A DNA stretch of 64,000 nucleotides from Saccharothrix sp. ALI-22-I (GCF_001984175.1 NZ_MTQP01000069.1:62001-126000); one strand, 5' to 3'. Shown: positions 24,696 through 34,054, counted from the first letter of the stretch. Translations and numbers: made by a program. The notes: generated by a model from the letters alone, not told the origin.

Positions 24696-26003
24696 TCAGA
24701 AGCCAGGCGCTCCGGCGGCCTTGGCCAGTTGGGCGAATTGGTCCTGGGTGGCCTTGGCCACCTCTTCCGGCGTCATGGTCCCGACGATCATGTCCGCGAG
24801 GTTGATGTACAGGTCGGGGTTGGCGACCGCCAGCGCCTGCATGGAGCCGACCGCCGTGCCCAGTGAGGCGTGCACGTCGAGCAGGGCCTTGGGCACGCCG
24901 GCCGGGTTGGCGACGGCCGGCTGGAGCGAGATGGTGTTGCGGTCGGTGACGAAGTCCTGGTAGCCGGGGCCCATCCAGAACGACAGCAGCTGCCGGGCCG
25001 CGGCCTCGCGCTTGGCGTCACCGGTCCGGAAGGCGACCAGGGCGTTGGACTGGTCCGGGATGAACGTGCCGACCTGGCCGGACGGCGCGATCGGGAAGAA
25101 CCCGATCTTCTGGTCCAGGGTGGCGGTGTCGGACTTGGCCTGGAGCTGGCCGAAGAACGAGTTGACCTGCACCACCATGGCGGCGTCACCGGCGAGCAGC
25201 GCGGCGCCCTGGTCCTCGAACTTGGCGGTCTTGATGTCGGCGTTGAACAGGCCTTCGTCGATCAGCGACTTGTACTTCTTGATCGCGTCGAGCACGACGG
25301 GGCTGCTGAACGTCTCCTGCTTGGTGTTGATCTTGTCCCAGAGGCCGTCCTTCGCCGCGTCGGCGAGCTGGACCTGCACCCACCACTGCGTCGCCCACCG
25401 GTCGGCGGCCATCTCGAAGAACGGGGTGACGCCCTTGCCCTTGAGCGAACGGGCCACGGTCACCATGTCGTCGAAGTTCTTCGGCGTCTCGGTGATGCCG
25501 TTGGCGGCGAAGACTTCCTTGTTGTAGTAGACGCCCTCGACGGCCGGGCTGGTGATCAGGGCGGCGTAACGCGTGCCGTCCAGGATGCCGGTGATATCGC
25601 GCAGCTCCGGGTCCAGCTTGGGCAGCCAGGGCGCGTCGGTGAGCGGCTGGAGGTTGGTCTTGGCGTTGATGGCGGTGAGCATCGACGCGGTGGGCTGCCA
25701 GAACGCGAGGTCCGGCTTGTCACCGGTGGCCACCTTGGTCTGGATGCCCTGCTCGTAGGGGTCGGGGATGGTCACCACGTCGACGGAGGCGCCGGTGGCC
25801 TGCTCGAACGCCGCCACCACCTTCTCCGGCACGGTGTTGCTGTTCTGCGCGGCCCAGACGGTCAGCTTGACACCGTCGAGCTTCGCGCTGGGGTCGGCCC
25901 ACGTGACCGCGGCGTCGACGGGAGCGCCCGCGCCCGGGTCGCTGCACGCCGCGAGGCCCACCATGAGCGCCGCGGCGGTGGCGGCGGTGATCAATCGGTT
26001 CAT
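24696..26003 (-). CDS. extracellular sugar-binding lipoprotein of ABC importer A
   Basis: About 435 residues with a lipoprotein signal (NRLITAATAAALMVGLAACSDPG; lipobox LAAC). The mature part is a family-1 extracellular solute-binding protein: KLTVWAAQNSN, a long helical centre, GVYYNKEVFAANGITETPKNFDDM, FFEMAADRWATQWW and the FPIAPSGQVG turn. It captures an oligosaccharide outside the membrane and delivers it to the two permeases downstream. The ATG overlaps the GH36 stop by four bases (ATGA) and has AAGGA upstream. The co-transcribed intracellular alpha-galactosidase suggests an alpha-galactosyl oligosaccharide as ligand; this is inference. Confidence 0.9.
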   Translation of the reverse strand: MNRLITAATAAALMVGLAACSDPGAGAPVDAAVTWADPSAKLDGVKLTVWAAQNSNTVPEKVVAAFEQATGASVDVVTIPDPYEQGIQTKVATGDKPDLAFWQPTASMLTAINAKTNLQPLTDAPWLPKLDPELRDITGILDGTRYAALITSPAVEGVYYNKEVFAANGITETPKNFDDMVTVARSLKGKGVTPFFEMAADRWATQWWVQVQLADAAKDGLWDKINTKQETFSSPVVLDAIKKYKSLIDEGLFNADIKTAKFEDQGAALLAGDAAMVVQVNSFFGQLQAKSDTATLDQKIGFFPIAPSGQVGTFIPDQSNALVAFRTGDAKREAAARQLLSFWMGPGYQDFVTDRNTISLQPAVANPAGVPKALLDVHASLGTAVGSMQALAVANPDLYINLADMIVGTMTPEEVAKATQDQFAQLAKAAGAPGF

Positions 26004-28129
26004 CCTGCTGATCCTTCTGTGGGTTGGGTGACGATCCGGAACAGCCGCGCGGACGCGGTTTCGCGGTGGGTCGGCGTCAAGGTCAATGATCCGGAGTCCG
26101 GGTCCCAGTCGGTGCTCCACGCCGGCAGCTCGCGCGGGTAGAGCACTTCGATGTCGATGTGCCGGCCCCGCAGGTGGGGCAGGGACAACGTCACGCCGGC
26201 GCCGTCACCACCGCGCTGCCACGCCGCCAGGTGGGTGACGTCACCGGACTTGAGCGCCAGGCTCAGCCACGGGTCGCTCCACCCGGGCAGGCCCAGCGGC
26301 CACACGGGCACCGCGGTCGCCAGGTCCGCGCGGACGTCCTGGAACACCTTCACCGCACCGCGCACGGACCGCAGCTGGTCGGGGCTCATCAGGTCCAGGC
26401 GCCCGGACAGGTACAGGCGGCCGAGCATCCCCGTGCACACGCTGTAGGCGAAGTGCTCGTCGGACATGTCGGGCTGCGGGTAGGCCCAGCTCGCCGACTG
26501 CTCGGGCAGGACCGACATCGGGGCCGACACGGCGATCGGCGGGTAGCGCAGGAAGTCCTGCTGGTCGCTGGTTGACTGCAACTGCATCCGGGACAGCATG
26601 GCGTAGTCCATCCGCATGGCGCCCGACGCGCAGTTCTCCAGGATCAGGTCGGGGTGCCGGTCCAGGACCCGGTCCAGCCAGTCCAGGTGGGCCCGGTTGT
26701 GCGCCAGCAGGCCCGATCCGGCGCTGTCGGCGGCCAGGTCGGTGCCGGCGCCGGCGTCGATGTTGTAGTCGAGCTTGAAGTACCCGACCCCGAGTCCGCT
26801 GACCAGTCGGTCGACCACCTCGTCCAGGTGCGCGATCGCACTCGGGTGGCGCAGGTCCAGGTGGTACCGGTCGTGTTCGACCAGCCGCACGCCGGCCCGC
26901 TGGAGGTACGCGGCGTCCGGGAGTCTGGGGACCATCGGGCTGTTGACCCCGATCACCTCCGGCTCCAACCACAGACCGGGCACCATGCCGCGGTCGCGGA
27001 TGTGCTCGATCACCTCCTCCAGCCCGCCCGGGAACCTCGTCTTGGACGGCCGCCACTCGCCGACGCTGTCCCACCAGCTGGTGCCGTTGTCGTACCAGCC
27101 CGCGTCGATGCAGAACACCTCCGCGCCGACGGCGGCAGCCGCGTCGATCAGCGGGAGCAGCTTCGCCGTGGTCGGGTCGCCCATCAGCGTGTTCATGTAG
27201 TCGTTGAACACCACCGGCAGGGCGGTCCGGTCGCGGTGCGGGCGGACGAGTTCGCGCCGGTGCGCGGTCATCGCGGCGATCGCACCGTCCAGACCGGACT
27301 CGGAGACGGCCACCGACACCGGGACGGTGGTGAAGGACTCGCCCGGCAGCAGGCGGTGCTGCCACTGGTGGTCGATGTCGGTCGGTCCGAGCAGCGCGAG
27401 GTACGCGCCGTCGAGCCGCTCGCCGACCTCCCACCGCCAGGCGCCGTTGTGCTCCACCTGCCACAGCCACGCCTGCCCGCTCCGCCGGTCCACGACCCCA
27501 CCGGTCGGCAGGTGCGTCCCGGTGGACCAGGTGCCGGTGCTGACGGCCGCGAACCGACCGCGGCCGTCCTGCCCGTGCAGCCGCAGGTTGAGATCGGGGA
27601 CGGCGTCGTCACGCAGCGGGTGGCGGACCCACCGGCCCTCGCCCAGCCACTCGCTGTCGGCCCGCACCAGGTCCACGTCCTCGATCCGCACACCGGGGAA
27701 CCCGGCGGCGAACGAGGTGACGCCCTGCAACAGCACCGGGGCGTCACCGTGGTTGGTCACCTTGGTGCGGATCTGGCAGGCGCCGACCCCGTCGACCGAG
27801 CGGAACGACGTCCGCGCGACCAGCCCGGTCCGCTCGTCGCGCACGTCGACGTGCAGCTCGCTCCACTTGCCGTCGCTCGTGCGCGCCGACCCGGCGTAGA
27901 CCATGCGGCGGCCGAGGGCGGTCTCCGAGAACCGGTGCGAGACCCGGGCCCGGCCTTCACCGGCGACCAGCAGCTCCACCAGCGGCTGTGCCGCCCGCGA
28001 GTCGTCGGGCCGCGGGCCGCCGGCGGACAAGGTCCGGACACCGACCGGGCCGTCCGGGGACACGTCCACGACGAGTTCCAACGCCGAGTGGCCCCAGACC
28101 ACGCTCGTGGCGGACTCCAACGAGATCAC
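26000..28129 (-). CDS. cytoplasmic GH36-family alpha-galactosidase (module A)
   Basis: About 709 residues with no signal peptide. The beta-sandwich N-domain (1-300) leads to a TIM barrel with GH36 marks: VFNDYMNTLMGDP, CIDAGWYDNG, GLWLEPEVIG, the nucleophile Asp in YFKLDYNID (about 500) and the acid/base Asp in TSDQQDFLRYP (about 570). It hydrolyses terminal alpha-D-galactosyl linkages. Start GTG 28129 has AGGAG six bases upstream. It sits between a secreted GH39-like gene (64-base gap) and the sugar-binding lipoprotein (overlap), so it should act on imported oligosaccharide. A paralogue occupies the same role in module B (38939-41059). Confidence 0.9.
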   Translation of the reverse strand: MISLESATSVVWGHSALELVVDVSPDGPVGVRTLSAGGPRPDDSRAAQPLVELLVAGEGRARVSHRFSETALGRRMVYAGSARTSDGKWSELHVDVRDERTGLVARTSFRSVDGVGACQIRTKVTNHGDAPVLLQGVTSFAAGFPGVRIEDVDLVRADSEWLGEGRWVRHPLRDDAVPDLNLRLHGQDGRGRFAAVSTGTWSTGTHLPTGGVVDRRSGQAWLWQVEHNGAWRWEVGERLDGAYLALLGPTDIDHQWQHRLLPGESFTTVPVSVAVSESGLDGAIAAMTAHRRELVRPHRDRTALPVVFNDYMNTLMGDPTTAKLLPLIDAAAAVGAEVFCIDAGWYDNGTSWWDSVGEWRPSKTRFPGGLEEVIEHIRDRGMVPGLWLEPEVIGVNSPMVPRLPDAAYLQRAGVRLVEHDRYHLDLRHPSAIAHLDEVVDRLVSGLGVGYFKLDYNIDAGAGTDLAADSAGSGLLAHNRAHLDWLDRVLDRHPDLILENCASGAMRMDYAMLSRMQLQSTSDQQDFLRYPPIAVSAPMSVLPEQSASWAYPQPDMSDEHFAYSVCTGMLGRLYLSGRLDLMSPDQLRSVRGAVKVFQDVRADLATAVPVWPLGLPGWSDPWLSLALKSGDVTHLAAWQRGGDGAGVTLSLPHLRGRHIDIEVLYPRELPAWSTDWDPDSGSLTLTPTHRETASARLFRIVTQPTEGSAG

Positions 28130-28193
28130 CGATTGCTCCTGTCGTGCGTTCTGGCGCGGTACCTGCTGTGCTGCGACGAACCTGCTGTTGCCG

Positions 28194-30356
28194 TCAGCCG
28201 ATGGGTGCGGCGATCTGGATGAGGTCGATGTTCGGCGCGTAGCCGCTGGAGCCGTTGGCGAAGGTGATCGCGTTGGCACCCGCCGCCAGGTCGACGTCGA
28301 CCACGGTGGTCCGGTAGTTCGACCAGCCCAGCGTGTTGCGGAAGTAGGACCGCTTGGTCGCGCCGCCGTTCACGCTGATGTCGGAGTACCGGTCGACGAT
28401 GTTGGAGTTGTAGTTGGAGGCGCCCTCGCCCAACTCGCCGTTGGCGTAGGTGACGACCATCCGGTAACGGCCGGCGGTGGGCGCGGTGACGTTGTTGAAC
28501 CGCAGCGTGTTCGCGGCTCCCCCGCCGATCCAGCCGACGTACTTGCCGCCCGAGGCCGCGGTGTCGTTGACGACCACGGCCGCGCCGCCCAGCGTGTTGC
28601 CGGTTTCGGCCTGGTAGGCGGTCACCGTTCCGGTGGTGGCCGTGACGTCCAGGTAGTCCACGTTGATCGCGTCACGGTCGTCGGTGGCGTAGGCGTTGAC
28701 CTCGACGCGGTTGATGCCCGCGGTCAGGAACACCTTGGTGGTGGCGGTGTTCCAGGTGTTCCAGTCGGCCGTGCCGGGCAGCGCCACGTCGGTCAGGTCG
28801 GCGCCGTTGAGCTTGAGCCGGATCGAGCGGTTGGCGGGCGCGCCGCTGTACGGGCCGGCGGAGTACCGCAGGCCGAGGTTGTAGTAGCCGTCGGTCGGCG
28901 CGGTCACCACGAACTTCGTGCTCGCGTTGGTGCTGGCGCCGTAGCCCTCGCTGAAGGAGGTGCCGGAGTAGCCGGTGTTGCTGCCGTAGGTGACCCTGGC
29001 GCTGCCGCCGAGACGGGCGTACTCGGCTTCGTAGCGGGACGCGGAGCCGACCGTCGTCAGGTCCTTGTCCGGCGTGATGACCACGTGGTAGGCCGACGCT
29101 CCCTTGAGGCCGGTCAACGGGATGGTGAGCTGCCCGGAGCTGACCGTGTAGTCGCCTTCCCGCACCAGGTACGGGCCGGTCGACGGGTTGAGGCCGGAGG
29201 TGTCCACGCCCCACACCGACGCGTGCACGCGGCTGCCGAGGTAGGAGGCCGAGGCCAGGCCCTTGACGATGACGTCGGTGTCGTAGGTGCCGGTGACGGG
29301 GTTGTTGCCGCCGAAGACCACCCGCGCCTGCTTCTTCGCCGGGTCGAGCGCCGCGACGCCTTGCAGCGAACCGCTCGCCGACGGCGGCGTGACGGCCACG
29401 GTGTTACCGGTCAACTCGCCGTACCACTTGTAGAGCCACCAGCCGCCGGTCGCCTGGTTGTTGCGGGTGACCAGGTCGTTGAGCCCGCCCGCGGTGGTCC
29501 AGTACGCCAGGCAGCCGTCCACCTTGGACGCCTCGAACTTCGAGACGAACTGGACCAGGTTGCCCGGCACACCCAGATCGCCCGAGAACCGGCCGTACTC
29601 GTTGATCGTGATCGGCCGGGCGGTGATGCCCAGGCTGCGCTCGATGCCCCGGTAGTCGTCGAAGTGGGTCTGCCAGTTGGTGAAGAAGTCGTTGTTCAGC
29701 TCGTGCCAGGCGGTCACGTCGGGCAGCACGCCGTTGTCCCGGGCTGCGGTCATGAACGCGCGCAGGTCGGCCGAACGGTAGGTGGAGAAGCCCGGTCCGG
29801 CGATCCGCGCGCCGGGGTCGATCGAGCGGATCTTCTGGTAGACGGTCTTCCAGTCGGCGATCAGCCGGTTGACGTCGTTCTGGTACCAGATCCCGTCCGG
29901 TTCGTTGAACGGAACGTACACATAGGACGTCCGGTACGGGTCGGCGACGACCTTGCGGGTCATCGTGTCCACCTTGGACAGGTAGTCGGCGATGCCCAGG
30001 TTCTCGTACGGCCACTCTTTGTAGATGTCCTGCATGTAGATCTGGATCTCACGGCCGCCGGCGCGCTTGAACATCGGCGCGATCTTGAGTGCGTCCCCGT
30101 TCGGGTGTTGCAGACCGTCGGGCGCCTTCTGCGCGGTGACCTGGGGGTTGAGCGCCGCCAGCATGTTCTCGTTCGGGACGCCCTCGTCACCGAGCCCGTA
30201 CAGGAACCCGGTGGCGCCGTAGCGCAGGGCGCCGGTGTTCGCCGCCAGGTCGACCATGAGCTGCGACGGGGCCGCACCCGCCGACCCGGACGTCACGCCC
30301 GCCGCCATCGCGGCCACGACCGCACACCAGGCGATCCTCGCCTTCGTCGATCCCAT
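28194..30356 (-). CDS. secreted GH39-like glycoside hydrolase with two CBM35/CBM6-type modules
   Basis: About 720 residues; signal peptide ARIAWCAVVAAMAAGVTSGSAGAA. The barrel (about 35-330) has FLYGLGDEGVP, a likely acid/base Glu in VPFNEPDGIWYQ and a nucleophile-like Glu in ITINEYGRFSG, mirroring the paralogue at 20150-22747. Two binding modules follow: RYEAEYARLGG to INVDYLDV (about 430-560) and AYQAETGNTLGG to APNIDLIQIA (about 570-715). It is the first gene of the module A operon, about 100 bases downstream of paired operators. ATG 30356 is preceded by GAGGAGG; GTG 30359 is an equally placed alternative. Likely releases oligosaccharide for importer A. In Bifidobacterium a GH39 enzyme frees alpha-Gal-1,3-Ara from gum arabic, a plausible parallel only. 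Confidence 0.8.
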   Translation of the reverse strand: MGSTKARIAWCAVVAAMAAGVTSGSAGAAPSQLMVDLAANTGALRYGATGFLYGLGDEGVPNENMLAALNPQVTAQKAPDGLQHPNGDALKIAPMFKRAGGREIQIYMQDIYKEWPYENLGIADYLSKVDTMTRKVVADPYRTSYVYVPFNEPDGIWYQNDVNRLIADWKTVYQKIRSIDPGARIAGPGFSTYRSADLRAFMTAARDNGVLPDVTAWHELNNDFFTNWQTHFDDYRGIERSLGITARPITINEYGRFSGDLGVPGNLVQFVSKFEASKVDGCLAYWTTAGGLNDLVTRNNQATGGWWLYKWYGELTGNTVAVTPPSASGSLQGVAALDPAKKQARVVFGGNNPVTGTYDTDVIVKGLASASYLGSRVHASVWGVDTSGLNPSTGPYLVREGDYTVSSGQLTIPLTGLKGASAYHVVITPDKDLTTVGSASRYEAEYARLGGSARVTYGSNTGYSGTSFSEGYGASTNASTKFVVTAPTDGYYNLGLRYSAGPYSGAPANRSIRLKLNGADLTDVALPGTADWNTWNTATTKVFLTAGINRVEVNAYATDDRDAINVDYLDVTATTGTVTAYQAETGNTLGGAAVVVNDTAASGGKYVGWIGGGAANTLRFNNVTAPTAGRYRMVVTYANGELGEGASNYNSNIVDRYSDISVNGGATKRSYFRNTLGWSNYRTTVVDVDLAAGANAITFANGSSGYAPNIDLIQIAAPIG

Positions 30357-30458
30357 CACCGTCGTTACCTCCTCGTCGAGGGTCGAACTGCTGGGCGCAA
30401 GAGCTGCGGCGGCGCATCCGTGAGGCTTCAGCGGCGGCACGTTCGCGCAGTTCACAAG

Positions 30459-30476
30459 CATGTGACCGGTCACATG
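30459..30476. promoter_or_regulatory. LacI-type operator A1
   Basis: CATGTGACCGGTCACATG is a perfect 18-bp palindrome with the central CCGG typical of LacI-family operators. It lies about 105 bases upstream of the first module A operon gene and about 85 bases beyond the lacI-type gene. Confidence 0.82.
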
Positions 30477-30488
30477 GACTGGCGAGAG

Positions 30489-30502
30489 TGTGACCGGTCA
30501 CA
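30489..30502. promoter_or_regulatory. LacI-type operator A2
   Basis: TGTGACCGGTCACA repeats the 14-bp core of operator A1 exactly. The centres are 28 bases apart, suitable for two dimers binding side by side and blocking the promoter of the module A operon. Confidence 0.82.
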
Positions 30503-30561
30503 TAGGCTGATGAGAAGACCGCGTTACCGTGTTGTTACGAACAATTCGGACGGGTCGGGGG

Positions 30562-31593
30562 TCAACGACCGCGGGGAGGTGCGGTCGACTCGCGGACCAC
30601 GAGCGACGGCGGCGCCAACTCGACCGCCGGCTGCGGCAGCCCGGTCACCTCGGCCACGATCGCCGCCAGGCACGCGTGGCCGAGGGCCACGAAGTCCATC
30701 CGCACGGTGGTGAGCGCGGGCGTCCAGTAGGCCGCGCCGGGGACGTCGTCGAAACCGACGATGCTGACGTCGCCCGGGACGTCCCGGCCGGCCTCGTGCA
30801 GGGCCCGGCGGACCGCCATGGCGGTGTCGTCGTTGCCGCAGAGGATCGCCGTCACGTCCGGGTCCGCCGCCAGCCCGCGTCCGGCCAGGTAGGCCGACCG
30901 CACGTCCCACCCGGCCGGCACGACTTCCGGCACGGGTGCGCCGGCACGTTCGAGCGTGTCCCGCCACCCCGCCTGGCGGGCGCTCGTGCCGGTTTCCGAC
31001 GGTATGGCGACGTGGTGCACCGTGCGGTGCCCCAGGGACAGCAGGTACTTCGTGGCATCGGCGGCGGCCTGCCGTTCGTCCAGGTAGATCATGGACCGCG
31101 GGGTGTCGGTCAGGCCGCCCGCCTCCGTCGCGGCCACCGCCGGCACGTCCGCCGGCAGCGCCCGCAGGACCCCGGCCCCGGCCGCGTCGAAGGCGATCAC
31201 GACGATGCCGCCGGCATTGGGATCGCTCACGTACTCCACCGCGTGCCGGACGTCAACGGGACGGTCCGACTCCACCACCCGGACCCCGACCGCGAGCCCC
31301 TTCAGGCGCGCGGCCTCCTCGATGCCCTGCAGCGTCGAGGCGTAGCCGTACAGGGTGGTGTTCGCGATGACCACCGTCACCGCGCTCGAACGCCCCGAGC
31401 CGAGCGCCCTGGCCGCCCGGTTGGGCCGGTAACCCAACCGCTCGATGACGCCGAGAACCACCCGACGGGTGTCGGGGTTGACGTTGGGCGAGTCGTTCAG
31501 CACCCGGGACACGGTCTGGTACGAGACGCCCGCGGCCGCCGCGACATCGCGGATGCTGGGCGCGGATTCCCGCCCCCGCTTCCGGGCCGGCAT
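30562..31593 (-). CDS. LacI-family transcriptional regulator (module A)
   Basis: About 343 residues. The N-terminal HTH is PSIRDVAAAAGVSYQTVSRVLNDSPNVNPDTRRVV, followed by the hinge (RPNRAARALGSGRSSAVTVVI) and a periplasmic-binding-like sugar domain ending in the GDVSIVGFDDVPGA and TTVRMD motifs. It should bind DNA as a dimer and release on sugar binding. I use ATG 31593; upstream in-frame starts (GTG 31614, 31638) add an acidic tail. It lies immediately upstream of the module A operon, whose promoter region carries two perfect palindromes, so control of that operon and perhaps of the GH43 gene upstream is likely. Confidence 0.9.
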   Translation of the reverse strand: MPARKRGRESAPSIRDVAAAAGVSYQTVSRVLNDSPNVNPDTRRVVLGVIERLGYRPNRAARALGSGRSSAVTVVIANTTLYGYASTLQGIEEAARLKGLAVGVRVVESDRPVDVRHAVEYVSDPNAGGIVVIAFDAAGAGVLRALPADVPAVAATEAGGLTDTPRSMIYLDERQAAADATKYLLSLGHRTVHHVAIPSETGTSARQAGWRDTLERAGAPVPEVVPAGWDVRSAYLAGRGLAADPDVTAILCGNDDTAMAVRRALHEAGRDVPGDVSIVGFDDVPGAAYWTPALTTVRMDFVALGHACLAAIVAEVTGLPQPAVELAPPSLVVRESTAPPRGR

Positions 31594-31738
31594 GCCGGAT
31601 GAACGTCCTGTCACCCCGTCATCGTGATCGGTAACCACCGTGACGTCAAAACCACTTCAGACGCGGGACGCCGGTGCGGTCATCGCGGAAGCAGGGCATC
31701 GGCCCAGGCCCGATGCCCTCCTCCTCGCCGCGAACGGG

Positions 31739-33205
31739 TCAGCCGATGGTCCACTGCTGGGCGTTGTTGCCGTTGCAGGTCCACTGGCGCACTTCGGCGC
31801 CCGGCGCGGTGCCGAAGTTGTAGTTGTCCAGGCACAGGCCGCTGTACCGGTTGACCAGTGTGGAGTAACCACCGGCCACGGAGTTCACCCGCCACTGTTG
31901 CACGGTGTACCGGTTGCACGTCCACTGCTGGACCACCGAGCCGGCCGCCGTCGCCCAGTCCTTGTCGTCCAGGCAGAGACCACTGTGGCCGTTGCGGATC
32001 TCGTAGTAGCCGTTGCCGAGCGCGGTCAGGTACCAGTCCTGGACCGGCGCGTCGTTGCAGGTCCACTGCCGGACCTCGGCGCCGGGTTGGGTGCCGAAGT
32101 TGTAGTCGTCCAGGCAGAGGTTGCTGTGCCGGTTGCGGATCTTGGCGCGGGACGGGCCGTCGGCTTCACCCGAGGGTCCTTGGAGCACCGTGGACGTGGA
32201 GACCGGGACACCGAGGTTCGGGGTGCCGTCGGCGTTCCACGAGATCTTCTGCACGCGGGTCGTCCTGGTCTTGCCGCAGCCCTGGGTCGCGGAGGAGTTG
32301 GCGTGGTAGGCGATCCAGGTCTCGGTGCCGTCGGGCGAGGAGAAGAACGAGTGGTGGCCCGGACCGTAGACGCTCGCGGCGTCGTTGCGCTGGAAGATCG
32401 GGTCGGCGAACTTGGACCAGGACGCCTGCGCCAGCGGGTCACCGCCGGTGTACTCAAGCATGCCGAGCTTGTAGTTCGGGCCTTGGCAGTGGCTGGCGGA
32501 GTAGGTCAGGAACGTGCGGCCGTTGCGCTGCAACGCGAAGGAGCCTTCGTTGACGTCACCGTCCTGCCGTTCCCAGGTCAGGGTGGGCGCGGAGATCCGC
32601 GTGCCGAAGGCGCTCGCCGTCCACGGGTTGGACATCGGCGCGATGAACAGCGACTGGAGGTTGTCGATGGGGGAGAACGCCGAGAACGTCATGTAGAGGG
32701 CGCCGTTGAGCTTGAGCAGACTCGCGTCGATCGCCCACCCGTTGTTGGGCATCAGGTTGATGATCCCGCGGATGGTGTAAGGGCCCATCGGGTCGGTCCC
32801 GGCGCTCTCGGCGACGTGCGTCCGGCGAGCGCCGCCGGACTGCTCGACCGAGTAGTACAGGTACCAGCGGTCGCCGACCATCTCCAGGTGCGGCGCCCAC
32901 ATCGTCGTTCCGCCGGTGCGGACGACGACCTGCTCCGGCGCGGTGTGCAGGCCCGCGATGGTGGACGACCGGCGCATGACCACATCGGCCGACCACGTGG
33001 TGGCGACGTAGTAGTAGTTGCCGTTGTACTGCACCAGGGTCGGGTCCGCGCTGTTCGGCGTGCCGACAGCCGGATTGCTGAAACTCGGACCAGGCGCGGC
33101 CGCGGCCTGGCCGGCGTTGAAGGGAGTCAGGGCCAGCGCGATGACAACAGCGGCGGCGAGCGACAAGGCCCGCCGAGCCGTTCCTCGGCGTTGAGGGAAC
33201 AGCAC
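31739..33205 (-). CDS. secreted GH43 glycoside hydrolase with C-terminal ricin-type lectin module (CBM13)
   Basis: About 488 residues. Signal peptide ARRALSLAAAVVIALALTPFNAGQAAAA. The GH43 five-bladed propeller (about 45-345) begins FSNPAVGTPNSADPTLVQ with the catalytic-base Asp, has WAIDASLLKLNG with the modulating Asp and DVNEGSFALQRNG with the general-acid Glu. A CBM13 beta-trefoil (about 355-488) shows three repeats with SNLCLDDYNFG-type cores and QxW-like motifs (VQDW, VQQW, AQQW). Likely an arabinofuranosidase or beta-galactosidase on arabinan/arabinogalactan. Start: GTG 33205 is six bases after GAGGA; the GTG at 33211 directly abuts it. A GTTAGCGCTAAC palindrome lies upstream. Confidence 0.87.
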   Translation of the reverse strand: MLFPQRRGTARRALSLAAAVVIALALTPFNAGQAAAAPGPSFSNPAVGTPNSADPTLVQYNGNYYYVATTWSADVVMRRSSTIAGLHTAPEQVVVRTGGTTMWAPHLEMVGDRWYLYYSVEQSGGARRTHVAESAGTDPMGPYTIRGIINLMPNNGWAIDASLLKLNGALYMTFSAFSPIDNLQSLFIAPMSNPWTASAFGTRISAPTLTWERQDGDVNEGSFALQRNGRTFLTYSASHCQGPNYKLGMLEYTGGDPLAQASWSKFADPIFQRNDAASVYGPGHHSFFSSPDGTETWIAYHANSSATQGCGKTRTTRVQKISWNADGTPNLGVPVSTSTVLQGPSGEADGPSRAKIRNRHSNLCLDDYNFGTQPGAEVRQWTCNDAPVQDWYLTALGNGYYEIRNGHSGLCLDDKDWATAAGSVVQQWTCNRYTVQQWRVNSVAGGYSTLVNRYSGLCLDNYNFGTAPGAEVRQWTCNGNNAQQWTIG

Positions 33206-33282
33206 AACCACTCCTCACGTGCACGCGGGAACCCGGGCATGGCAGTCGCCCAGGTACTGGACGGCGCCGGGTCGCCGCATGT

Positions 33283-33349
33283 GAACGCTAACAGTATCGA
33301 TGTTGCCCCTCAAGAATCCGATCTCAGGGTCTGGGTGGTTAGCGCTAAC
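33283..33349. promoter_or_regulatory. pair of LacI-type operator sites upstream of the GH43-CBM13 gene
   Basis: GTTAGCGCTAAC at 33338-33349 is a perfect 12-bp palindrome with a central CG. A second, imperfect copy (GAACGCTAAC) is at 33283-33292. They lie 80-145 bases upstream of the GH43 start. The sequence differs from the operators of modules A and B, so another LacI-type regulator may act here. The rest of the 33206-33496 spacer holds nothing recognisable. Confidence 0.6.
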
Positions 33350-33496
33350 TCCGCGTGCCCGCTCCGGTGACCGGCCGGTGCGAGCATGGCGCCCTCGCAC
33401 GAGGCGCCGCAGCCGGCGGCCGGTCCGGTCGGGGACGGCGGGACCCGCCGAGTCGCACTGGACGCCGCGCTCCCCCACGGTCCCCGGACCGCAACC

Positions 33497-34054
33497 TCAG
33501 GTCGTCGGGTCTCCGGCACTGTGGACGGACACCGCGTAGTCGCCGCCGGTGAACGGTTCACGGTCCCAGGTGGCGAACCGCTCGACCAGCCGCAGCCCGG
33601 CCGCGGTGGCGTGCGCGTCGTAGTCGGCGACGGTGTACCCGCGGTTCAGGCTGAAGCCCGCGACCAACAACCGGCCGACGTGCCTGGCGACGCCCGCGAC
33701 CAGAGCAGCCTGCGTGCCGGGCGGGGTGAACAGCGGGACGTTGCCCGCCATCACCACGACGTCGAACACCCGGCCGAGGTCGAGGTCGGCGAGGTCGGAC
33801 TCCACCCAGCCGATGTGCGGGGCCAGCTTGCGCGCGGTCGCGAGCATGGACGCGTCGACGTCCGCGCCGATCACCTCGATCCCGTGCCTGGCCAACTCGA
33901 TCGCGACCCGCCCGGTCCCGCAGCCGGCGTCCAGCACGCTCGCCGGCCGGTACGCCCGGACGAACGTCGCCTCGCCGTGCACATCGGCACCCGTCGCCGC
34001 CAGATCGTCGAACCGGCGCTGGTACTCGTCGCCGTCCCACCGGATGTCCGTCAC
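33497..34054 (-). CDS. class I SAM-dependent methyltransferase
   Basis: About 185 residues. The SAM-binding motif I is VLDAGCGTGRVAIELA (about 40-55), followed by EVIGADVDASMLATAR (motif II acidic) and a VVMAGNVPLF strand near 105. The C-terminus (LVERFATWDREPF) resembles small-molecule methyltransferases of the UbiE/Methyltransf_25 type. Substrate is unknown. There is no good ribosome site before GTG 34054, but CACTGAT about 12 bases upstream could be a -10 element of a leaderless transcript. Neighbours give no functional hint. Confidence 0.85.
   Translation of the reverse strand: MTDIRWDGDEYQRRFDDLAATGADVHGEATFVRAYRPASVLDAGCGTGRVAIELARHGIEVIGADVDASMLATARKLAPHIGWVESDLADLDLGRVFDVVVMAGNVPLFTPPGTQAALVAGVARHVGRLLVAGFSLNRGYTVADYDAHATAAGLRLVERFATWDREPFTGGDYAVSVHSAGDPTT

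Noticed and set aside
30532-30544. TTGTTACGAACAA inverted repeat as a further operator
   Set aside because: Only five-base arms, AT-rich by chance near a promoter, and no second copy in the window.
27903-30713. 936-codon plus-strand open frame
   Set aside because: It is antisense to the GH36 and GH39-like genes, Arg/Gly/Val/His-rich with no domain, and exists because GC-rich codons rarely create stops on the opposite strand.
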